From GCA-002282575 sp964493995 (lineage in GTDB: Bacteria; Pseudomonadota; Gammaproteobacteria; Thiomicrospirales; Thiomicrospiraceae): a stretch of DNA of 5,216 nt. The position numbers and the translations under genes were made by a program. The notes under the pieces were generated by a model. The model saw only the letters and a program-made list of their open reading frames with translations. It was not told where the DNA came from and ran no database searches. The stretch spans positions 1-5,216 of the forward strand of contig CAZBQD010000067.1 in assembly GCA_964493995.1 (NCBI GenBank), in the 5' to 3' direction. Below, piece by piece: positions 1-5,216 of this stretch (positions are counted from its first letter, which is position 1; every line of letters begins with the position of its first letter).

Positions 1-55
1 CCGTATGCGGGTTAGTTTAACTAATCCTTGTACGAAATAGTGTAGCCACTCCAGT
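1..55. other. Unmatched left tail upstream of the hsdR remnant
   Basis: These bases precede recognisable hsdR. All three forward frames contain stops here (TAG 13-15, TAA 18-20, TAG 38-40), so this is not the missing HsdR N-terminus, even allowing a single frameshift. A palindrome lies at 12-24. Read outward on the - strand from about 53, the sequence starts TGGAGTGGCTACACTATTTC, which vaguely recalls the terminal repeats of some insertion sequences. I could not name a family. It may be the end of a mobile element that cut hsdR, or foreign sequence joined at a contig end. Confidence 0.45.
12..24. repeat. Short palindrome TTAGTT-T-AACTAA
   Basis: This is a perfect 6-base inverted repeat around a single central T, inside the unmatched left tail. 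It is AT-rich and lacks a following T-run on either strand, so it is a poor terminator. It could be a protein-binding site or part of a mobile element end. The observation is certain; the meaning is unknown. Confidence 0.4.
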
Positions 56-2293
56 AAGCTGCATACTCGTGCCAAACATAAACGTGCTGATTACGTTCTC
101 TTTTATAAAGCCAATGTTCCCTTAGCGATTGTCGAAGCCAAAGACAACAGCCACAGCCTTGGTGACGGAATGCAACAAGCATTGGGTTATGCTGATATGC
201 TGCAAGTACCATTTGTATTTAGCAGCAATGGCGATGGCTTCCTATTTCATAATAAACTTGCACCAAATGGCATCATCGAAACAGAGCTTTCGCTCGATGC
301 TTTTCCCAGTCCAGAAACTTTATGGCAATGGTGGTCGCAAAGCAAAGGCTTGACCGAGCCGCAACAAGCCTTGGTGACTCAAGATTATTACAGCGATGGT
401 TCGGACAGAACACCACGTTATTATCAATTATTGGCGATTAATAAAACGATTGAAGCCATTGCCCAAGGGCAAAATCGCCTCTTGTTGGTGATGGCGACGG
501 GAACAGGTAAAACCTACACAGCATTTCAGATCATCTGGCGATTGTGGAAATCGCGCAGTAAAAAACGTATTCTGTTTTTGGCTGATCGTAACATTCTGGT
601 CGATCAAACCAAAAACAACGACTTTAAGCCTTTTGGCAACGCCATGACCAAAATTAAAAACCGTCAGGTGGACAAATCTTACGAGATTTATTTATCGCTC
701 TATCAAGCAGTGACAGGTAGCGAAGAAAGCGACAATATTTACAAACAGTTCAGCCCCAACTTTTTCGACCTAATTGTGGTCGATGAGTGTCATCGTGGCA
801 GTGCCGCAGAAGATTCTGCATGGCGACAAATTTTGGAATACTTTAGCAGTGCGACCCAGATTGGCTTGACCGCGACACCAAAAGAAACCGATGAAGTATC
901 CAACATCGACTACTTTGGCGCACCGATTTATACCTATTCGCTGAAACAAGGCATTGATGATGGCTTCCTTGCCCCTTACAAGGTAGTTCGTATCGACTTG
1001 GATCGTGATTTGTCGGGCTGGCGACCTCATGCTGGCATGACCGATAAACATGGTGAACTGATCGAAGACCGCATTTATAACCAACGTGACTTTGATAAGA
1101 CATTGGTGCTAGAAGAACGCACCAAACTGGTTGCCAAAAAAGTCACCGACTTTCTTAAACAAACCAATCGCTTCGATAAAACCATTATTTTTTGCGAAAA
1201 CATCGACCATGCCGAGCGAATGCGGCAGGCTTTGGTCAATGAAAATGCCGACTTGGTGGCGCAAAACAGCAAATACATTATGCGTATCACGGGCGATAAC
1301 GAAGAGGGTAAAAATGAACTTGGTAGTTTCATCGACCCACAGCAACGCTATCCTGTTATTGCTGTTACCTCTAAACTCATGACCACAGGCGTGGATGCAC
1401 AAACCTGTAAATTGATTGTGTTAGATCAGCGCATTCAGTCGATGACTGAATTTAAGCAGATTGTCGGGCGTGGCACTCGTATTAACGAAGAACACGGCAA
1501 ATACTATTTCACCATTATCGACTTCAAAAAAGCGACAGAACTCTTCGCCGACCCCGACTTCGATGGCGAGCCTGTGCAGATTTATGTACCGCCTGTGGGT
1601 GACGAACATATCGTGCCGCCCGATGACGAAGCGTTAGTGGGTACAACGGGTGATGGTGAAGTCACTTACCCTATGGATGATGAGCCGCCTGCATTTCCTC
1701 CCGTCAATGAAGGTGACGATGAAACAACCCCCAGAAAACGCTATGTGGTCGGTAATGTTCCTGTAACGGTCGTTGCTGAACGAGTACAGTATTTCGATGC
1801 CAATGGTCGTTTGATTACCGAATCGCTAAAAGATTACACCCGTAATACTTTGGCCAAAACCTTTGCCAGTATGGATGACTTTTTGCGTCGCTGGAACTCC
1901 AGCGATAAGAAACAAGCCATTATTGATGAATTGGCAGAGCAGGGTATCTTTTTCGATGCACTGGCGGATGAAGTGGGCAAAGAACTCGACCCCTTCGATC
2001 TAATTTGTCACGTTGCCTACGATCAGCCACCGCTCACCCGAAAAGAACGCGCTGAAGCGGTGAAAAAGCGTAATTACTTCACCCAGTATGGCGAAGCAGC
2101 GCAAGCTGTCTTATCGGCATTGCTCGACAAATATGCTGATGAAGGCGTCACCCATATCGAAAAACCACAAATTCTGACCATTGCACCTTTTCCGCAGTTT
2201 GGCACGCCGATGGAGATTGTTAAACAATTTGGCGGTATGGCGCACTATCAGCAAGCGATACAACAACTCGAACAACAGCTTTATGCTGGTTAA
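41..2293 (+). CDS. hsdR: Type I restriction endonuclease subunit R (HsdR), 5'-truncated
   Basis: HsdR is the ATP-driven translocase and nuclease of a type I enzyme; it pulls DNA toward the HsdM/HsdS complex and cuts far from the site. The open frame runs from after TAG 38-40 to TAA 2291-2293 (750 codons). Family resemblance begins near 56. The nuclease core has Asp at 89-91, the E-A-K triad at 134-142 and the QQALGY motif just after 170. Counting from the ATG at 170, the motor shows Walker A ATGTGKT (109-115), DECH (205-208), LTATP (233-237), TTGVDA (405-410) and QIVGRGTR (430-437). An acidic proline-rich linker follows (about 460-520), then an EcoEI_R_C-like C-terminus. Relatives run to roughly 800 residues, so about 50 N-terminal residues are missing. 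No ATG, GTG or TTG lies in frame between 41 and 170. Starting at 170 would drop the catalytic Asp, Glu and Lys, so I read this as a broken gene, not a short one. Confidence 0.9.
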   Translation, partial: CSHSSKLHTRAKHKRADYVLFYKANVPLAIVEAKDNSHSLGDGMQQALGYADMLQVPFVFSSNGDGFLFHNKLAPNGIIETELSLDAFPSPETLWQWWSQSKGLTEPQQALVTQDYYSDGSDRTPRYYQLLAINKTIEAIAQGQNRLLLVMATGTGKTYTAFQIIWRLWKSRSKKRILFLADRNILVDQTKNNDFKPFGNAMTKIKNRQVDKSYEIYLSLYQAVTGSEESDNIYKQFSPNFFDLIVVDECHRGSAAEDSAWRQILEYFSSATQIGLTATPKETDEVSNIDYFGAPIYTYSLKQGIDDGFLAPYKVVRIDLDRDLSGWRPHAGMTDKHGELIEDRIYNQRDFDKTLVLEERTKLVAKKVTDFLKQTNRFDKTIIFCENIDHAERMRQALVNENADLVAQNSKYIMRITGDNEEGKNELGSFIDPQQRYPVIAVTSKLMTTGVDAQTCKLIVLDQRIQSMTEFKQIVGRGTRINEEHGKYYFTIIDFKKATELFADPDFDGEPVQIYVPPVGDEHIVPPDDEALVGTTGDGEVTYPMDDEPPAFPPVNEGDDETTPRKRYVVGNVPVTVVAERVQYFDANGRLITESLKDYTRNTLAKTFASMDDFLRRWNSSDKKQAIIDELAEQGIFFDALADEVGKELDPFDLICHVAYDQPPLTRKERAEAVKKRNYFTQYGEAAQAVLSALLDKYADEGVTHIEKPQILTIAPFPQFGTPMEIVKQFGGMAHYQQAIQQLEQQLYAG

Positions 2294-2298
2294 TTTTT

Positions 2299-2303
2299 AG
2301 GGA
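2299..2303 (+). promoter_or_regulatory. Ribosome binding site of hsdM
   Basis: AGGGA lies 5 bases before ATG 2309, within the 15-base gap after hsdR. It supports 2309 over the ATG at 2304, which is in another frame. No promoter is visible in so short a gap, so hsdM is probably read from the hsdR transcript or from a promoter inside hsdR. Confidence 0.65.
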
Positions 2304-2308
2304 ATGTC

Positions 2309-3760
2309 ATGTCAATCGGAACACTCGTTAAAACCATTCAAGACATCATGCGCAAAGACGTGGGTGTCGATGGTGATGCCCAACGCATCAGCCAGTTGGT
2401 GTGGTTATTATTCCTGAAAATCTTTGACGATAAAGAACAAGAATGGGCATTTACTCAGCCTAACTATGTGTCGCCCTTACCAGCGCATTTGGCTTGGAGC
2501 GCATGGGCAAAAGACTCGGAAGGCATGACGGGCGATGAACTGCTCGATTTTGTCAATAATGCGCTTTTTCCTGAACTGAAGAAACTGGCAACTGCCGCAG
2601 GTGTGTCCGCGCAGGGTCGTGTGGTTGGTTCGGTATTTGAAGATGCTTACAACTACATGAAGTCGGGTACGTTATTGCGTCAGGTCATCAATGCGATAGA
2701 AACGACCGTTGATTTTAATGCCTCAACCGACCGCCATTTGTTTAACGATATTTATGAAAAAATCCTTGCCGACTTACAGTCAGCAGGTAATGCGGGTGAA
2801 TACTATACGCCGCGTGCAGTCACGCAGTTTATGGTCGATATTCTCAACCCTCAGTTGGGCGAAACGGTGCTCGACCCTGCTTGTGGTACAGGTGGCTTTT
2901 TGACTTGTGCCATTGAACACCTCAAACAGCAGGTGAAGAACGCTGATGACCTTGCCTTACTGCAAAACAGCATTCACGGCGTAGAGAAAAAACCCTTACC
3001 GCATATGCTCGCCATGACCAATATGATGCTGCACGGTATCGACGTACCTAGCAATATCCGCCACGACAACACACTCAGTAAGCCCTTAATCAGTTACACA
3101 GCGAAAGATAGGGTCGATGTGATTATCACCAATCCGCCCTTTGGTGGTATGGAAGAAAACGGTATCGAACAAAACTTTCCTCGCAAATACCAAACTCGTG
3201 AAACGGCTGATTTGTTCATGGCATTGATTATGAACCTACTCAAAGCCAATACAGGACGTGCGGCGGTGGTTTTACCCGATGGCTTTTTGTTTGGTGAAGG
3301 CACGAAAACGACGCTCAAACAAGAATTGCTCACCGAATTTAACCTGCACACCATTGTGCGCTTACCCAAAGGCGTGTTTGCGCCCTACACCAGCATTAGT
3401 ACCAATATTTTGTTTTTCGACAAAGGTACACCGACCACCGATGTGTGGTTTTACGAACACCCTTACCCAGCCGGTTATAAAAGCTATTCGCGCTCTAAAC
3501 CACTGACCATTGCCGAATTTGACCAAGAAAAAGCCTGGTGGCATAACCGTGTGGTGAATGAACAGGCGTGGAAGCTTAGCGTCGAAGAATTGGCGAAGCG
3601 TAACTACAACCTCGATTGCAAAAACCCGCATCAAGTCGCGGTTGAACACGGTGATCCCGATACCCTCATGGCAGAATACCAAGCCTTAGCAGCGCAATTG
3701 ACTGCCGCGCAACAAGCCTTAAAAGCGGAGCTAATGTCTGCATTGAAAGGGGATGGTTGA
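2309..3760 (+). CDS. hsdM: Type I DNA methyltransferase subunit M (HsdM), N6-adenine
   Basis: HsdM transfers methyl from S-adenosylmethionine to N6 of adenine at the site chosen by HsdS, and two copies form the core of the enzyme. The 483-residue protein is complete, of usual length. Residues 1 to about 130 form the HsdM N-terminal helical domain (SIGTLVKTIQDIMR, then LVWLLFLKIFDDKE). GEYYTPR (163-169) opens the catalytic domain. DPACGTGGF (189-197) is the SAM-binding motif I and NPPF (275-278) is the catalytic motif IV of gamma-class amino methyltransferases. VLPDG (321-325) and STNILFFDKG (364-373) are further conserved family blocks. The last 30 residues look like a coiled coil, which in this family contacts HsdS. 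The gene starts 15 bases after hsdR, and its TGA overlaps the next start. All key residues are present, so the subunit itself looks functional. It could methylate only if an intact HsdS is supplied from elsewhere. Confidence 0.96.
   Translation: MSIGTLVKTIQDIMRKDVGVDGDAQRISQLVWLLFLKIFDDKEQEWAFTQPNYVSPLPAHLAWSAWAKDSEGMTGDELLDFVNNALFPELKKLATAAGVSAQGRVVGSVFEDAYNYMKSGTLLRQVINAIETTVDFNASTDRHLFNDIYEKILADLQSAGNAGEYYTPRAVTQFMVDILNPQLGETVLDPACGTGGFLTCAIEHLKQQVKNADDLALLQNSIHGVEKKPLPHMLAMTNMMLHGIDVPSNIRHDNTLSKPLISYTAKDRVDVIITNPPFGGMEENGIEQNFPRKYQTRETADLFMALIMNLLKANTGRAAVVLPDGFLFGEGTKTTLKQELLTEFNLHTIVRLPKGVFAPYTSISTNILFFDKGTPTTDVWFYEHPYPAGYKSYSRSKPLTIAEFDQEKAWWHNRVVNEQAWKLSVEELAKRNYNLDCKNPHQVAVEHGDPDTLMAEYQALAAQLTAAQQALKAELMSALKGDG
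3745..3753 (+). promoter_or_regulatory. Ribosome binding site of the DUF1016 nuclease gene, inside the hsdM end
   Basis: GAAAGGGGA sits 6 bases before ATG 3760, inside the last codons of hsdM. It supports the ATG at 3760 over the in-frame TTG at 3757. TGA 3758-3760 and ATG 3760-3762 share one base (TGATG), the classic arrangement for translational coupling by ribosome reinitiation. Confidence 0.7.
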
Positions 3761-4788
3761 TGAGTAAGGTGCAAGCGGTACCAGAAGACTATTTAGATTG
3801 GTTGAGTTCGCTGAAGTCTCGTATTCATCATGCCCAACAAAGAGCCAGCTTATCGGTTAATCGAGAATTGGTATTACTTTATTGGCATATTGGTCGTGAA
3901 ATTTTAGCGCGACAGGCAGAGCAAGGTTGGGGTGCTAAGGTTATCGAACGATTGGCGCAGGATTTACGCAAAGCCTTTCCCGATATGAAGGGATTTTCGC
4001 CACGAAATCTGAAATATATGCGTGCTTTTGCCGATGCTTGGAACGATGCTGAATTTGTGCAAGCGGCACTTGCACAATTGCCTTGGTATCATCATTTGGC
4101 GTTGTTAGATAAACTATCTGATACCGAATCTCGTCGTTGGTATGCAGCGCAGGCTATTGAACATAACTGGTCTCGCAATGTTTTAGTCATGCAAATTGAA
4201 AGCAATTGCCTTCAGCGAACGGGTAAAGCCGTTACCAATTTTGAAGCACAACTGCCTAAGGAACAATCCGATTTGGCACGAGAGTCATTAAAAGACCCTT
4301 ATCGTTTTGATTTTCTGACTTTGGGTGCTAAAGCACAAGAAAAGGATATTGAAAATGCACTCATTCAGCAAGTCACCGACTTTTTATTAGAGTTAGGATC
4401 GGGCTTTGCTTTTGTGGGAAGACAAGTGTTGGTTGATGTTGGTGGTGATGAGTTTTTCATTGACTTGTTGTTTTATCATCTAAAATTGCGCTGTTATATT
4501 GTCATCGAACTCAAGACAGGTAAATTCAAGCCAGCGGATTTGGGACAACTTGGGTTTTATCTGACCGCTGTTGATCGTACGATGAAAACTGAGCAGGAAA
4601 ATCCAACGATTGGCTTATTACTGTGTAAAAGCAAAAATAAAATTGTCGCTGAGTATGCGTTAAGCGATAAAACGCAACCGATGGGTATTGCCGAATATCA
4701 ACTGCTCGAATCGCTCCCTGCAGAGCTAGAACGCAAGCTACCAAGCATTGAGCAAATCGAACAAGAACTTGGAGGCATTGATGACTAA
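3760..4788 (+). CDS. DUF1016 (YhcG-type) PD-(D/E)XK nuclease domain protein
   Basis: This is a complete 342-residue member of the DUF1016/YhcG family, predicted nucleases often met beside restriction genes; its reaction and target are not established by the sequence. Residues about 10-150 form the helical DUF1016_N region, with VNRELVLLYWHIGREIL (33-49) and FSPRNLKYMRAF (79-90). The C-terminal half carries the nuclease fold: Asp235 in FFIDLLFYH, Glu250-x-Lys252 in VIELKTG, then Gln263 and Tyr267 on the following helix. The conserved metal-binding set is therefore intact. The ending LPSIEQIEQEL is typical of the family, so the protein is full length. No signal peptide or membrane segment is seen, so it should be cytoplasmic. 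It shares one base with hsdM and 8 bases with hsdS, so its product is made with the methylase and specificity subunits. G+C is about 42%, against about 48% in hsdM by hand count, which suggests a separate history. It may be an accessory nuclease or a regulator of the type I complex; I cannot choose. Confidence 0.92.
   Translation: MSKVQAVPEDYLDWLSSLKSRIHHAQQRASLSVNRELVLLYWHIGREILARQAEQGWGAKVIERLAQDLRKAFPDMKGFSPRNLKYMRAFADAWNDAEFVQAALAQLPWYHHLALLDKLSDTESRRWYAAQAIEHNWSRNVLVMQIESNCLQRTGKAVTNFEAQLPKEQSDLARESLKDPYRFDFLTLGAKAQEKDIENALIQQVTDFLLELGSGFAFVGRQVLVDVGGDEFFIDLLFYHLKLRCYIVIELKTGKFKPADLGQLGFYLTAVDRTMKTEQENPTIGLLLCKSKNKIVAEYALSDKTQPMGIAEYQLLESLPAELERKLPSIEQIEQELGGIDD
4771..4775 (+). promoter_or_regulatory. 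Ribosome binding site of hsdS, inside the nuclease gene
   Basis: GGAGG lies 5 bases before ATG 4781. It decides the hsdS start: an in-frame TTG at 4748 would add 11 residues (MSKSNKNLEAL) but has no such site, and family resemblance begins after the ATG. The ATG lies within the last codons of the nuclease gene (TAA 4786-4788), so the two genes overlap by 8 bases and are probably coupled. Confidence 0.75.
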
Positions 4789-5179
4789 CCCCATCGCCCA
4801 AACCCTCGAACAGCATTTCGATGTTGCCTTTTCTGCCCCTAATGGCATTAAAAAACTCCGCGAACTGATTTTAACCCTTGCCATGCAAGGTAAGCTAGTA
4901 CCGCAAGACCCAAACGACACACCTGCCAGCCAACTGCTCAAAGACATTGCTAACGAAAAAGCAGGCCTAGTCAGTGAAGGCAAAATCAAAAAGCAAAAAC
5001 CACTGCCAGCGATTAGTGATGATGAAAAACCCTACGACCTGCCGCAAGGGTGGGAATGGGTGAGGCTGAGTGAAATTATTGATGTTCGCGATGGTACACA
5101 TGACACACCTAGATATGTTGACGTTGGCTATCCGCTAATAACAAGTAAAAATCTTTACAGTCCCCCTATGTCAGAATAG
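4781..5179 (+). CDS. hsdS: Type I specificity subunit S (HsdS), truncated within TRD1
   Basis: HsdS recognises the split DNA target through two target-recognition domains (TRDs) held by conserved helices, and assembles two HsdM and two HsdR. Only 132 codons are present, against roughly 400-600 in relatives. The N-terminal conserved region is intact and EcoEI-like: LRELILTLAMQGKLVPQDPND (27-47), then EGKIKKQKPLP. TRD1 begins about residue 85 (YDLPQGWEWVRL) and continues through RDGTHDTPRYV and PLITSKNLY, ending near residue 126. The last residues, SPPMSE before TAG 5177-5179, do not look like HsdS. No other forward frame resumes it: the frame at 5157 stops at TGA, and the frame at 5158 stays open to the window edge but looks unrelated. 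A half-length HsdS with one whole TRD can dimerise in some systems, but here even TRD1 is incomplete, so this product should not recognise DNA. I infer disruption by inserted DNA or a contig junction, not a point mutation. Confidence 0.9.
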   Translation: MTNPIAQTLEQHFDVAFSAPNGIKKLRELILTLAMQGKLVPQDPNDTPASQLLKDIANEKAGLVSEGKIKKQKPLPAISDDEKPYDLPQGWEWVRLSEIIDVRDGTHDTPRYVDVGYPLITSKNLYSPPMSE

Positions 5180-5216
5180 TTGTCGCTTTCTTTATCTCTG
5201 ACAATTGGAGCGGACT
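5159..5216. other. Unmatched right tail after the hsdS remnant
   Basis: Recognisable HsdS stops at 5158 and the remaining 58 bases do not continue it. They start AGTCCCCCTATGTCAGAATA, contain a 7-base inverted repeat, and finish with a ribosome-binding-like GGAG at 5207-5210, as though a start codon lay just past the window edge. This layout (terminal sequence, short leader, ribosome site) fits the left end of an insertion sequence such as an IS3-family element. I do not recognise a specific one. A 16-residue - strand frame ending at TAG (5168-5166) is too short to interpret. Confidence 0.4.
5169..5203. repeat. 7-base inverted repeat TGTCAGA / TCTGACA
   Basis: TGTCAGA at 5169-5175 is perfectly complemented by TCTGACA at 5197-5203 with 21 bases between. 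It lies wholly within the unmatched tail and overlaps the stop codon that ends the hsdS remnant. It could be paired transposase-binding or operator half-sites; with a 7-base arm, chance is not excluded. Confidence 0.35.

Noticed and set aside
1..55. Integron attC-like site from GTTAG and CTAA motifs
   Set aside because: The core consensus GTTRRRY is not met and there is no pairing of R and L boxes; only a short simple palindrome is present.
21..212. A 63-codon frame on the - strand as a real gene
   Set aside because: Most of it lies opposite the conserved nuclease core of hsdR, and its composition and motifs are those of an antisense shadow.
1889..1904. GC-rich hairpin CGCTGG-AACT-CCAGCG as a terminator
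   Set aside because: It lies inside hsdR coding for RWNSSD, has only a 6-base stem and no following T-run; most likely a chance of codon choice.
170..2293. HsdR as a complete protein starting at ATG 170
   Set aside because: The same frame upstream encodes the conserved nuclease residues, and no ribosome binding site is evident before 170; a start there would remove the catalytic core.
3757..3759. TTG at 3757 as the start of the nuclease gene
   Set aside because: ATG follows directly at 3760 with good spacing from GAAAGGGGA and forms the common TGATG overlap.
4748..4780. TTG at 4748 as the hsdS start
   Set aside because: The ATG at 4781 has a GGAGG five bases upstream and matches the usual beginning of the family; the extra 11 residues merely read the end of the nuclease gene in another frame.
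4781..5179. Natural half-size HsdS that works as a homodimer
   Set aside because: Functional half subunits keep one complete TRD plus a spacer helix; this fragment stops about 42 residues into TRD1.

Overview
The window holds most of a type I restriction-modification operon on the + strand. Both outer genes are broken near the window edges. The order is hsdR (5' end missing), hsdM (complete), a DUF1016/YhcG-type PD-(D/E)XK nuclease gene (complete), and hsdS (only the first 132 codons). The proteins resemble the EcoAI/EcoEI-like branch of type I enzymes (type IB) found widely in Gram-negative bacteria. Base composition is mid-range (roughly 42-48% G+C by hand count). A gamma- or betaproteobacterium is the best guess, but these genes move between hosts, so the assignment is weak.

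Layout. Bases 1 to about 55 match nothing I recognise. They carry stops in all three forward frames and a 13-base palindrome. From about 56 to 2293 lies hsdR: the PD-(D/E)XK nuclease core, the SF2 helicase motor, an acidic proline-rich linker and an EcoEI_R_C-like tail. After 15 bases comes hsdM (2309-3760), with an intact N-terminal bundle and the DPACGTGGF and NPPF methyltransferase motifs. Its TGA shares one base with the ATG of the nuclease gene (3760-4788). That gene's last 8 bases overlap the start of hsdS (4781). hsdS keeps its N-terminal conserved region and about 40 residues of the first target-recognition domain. Recognisable coding stops near 5158 and a stop codon follows at 5177-5179. 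The last ~58 bases are unrelated sequence.

How they work together. HsdS would set the DNA target, HsdM would methylate adenine there, and HsdR would translocate and cut unmodified DNA. The DUF1016 protein is a second predicted nuclease of the same fold superfamily, translationally coupled between modification and specificity genes; its role is not settled by the sequence. As read, the system cannot be functional: HsdS lacks most of TRD1, all of TRD2 and the distal conserved regions, and HsdR has no proper start. The two unmatched tails have nearly equal length (~55 and ~58 bases). This fits a locus interrupted on both sides by mobile elements, or a draft contig ending in short pieces of repeats. 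The window alone cannot separate these.

There are no RNA genes, CRISPR arrays, terminators or promoters that I can support. There is no non-coding stretch longer than about 60 bases.
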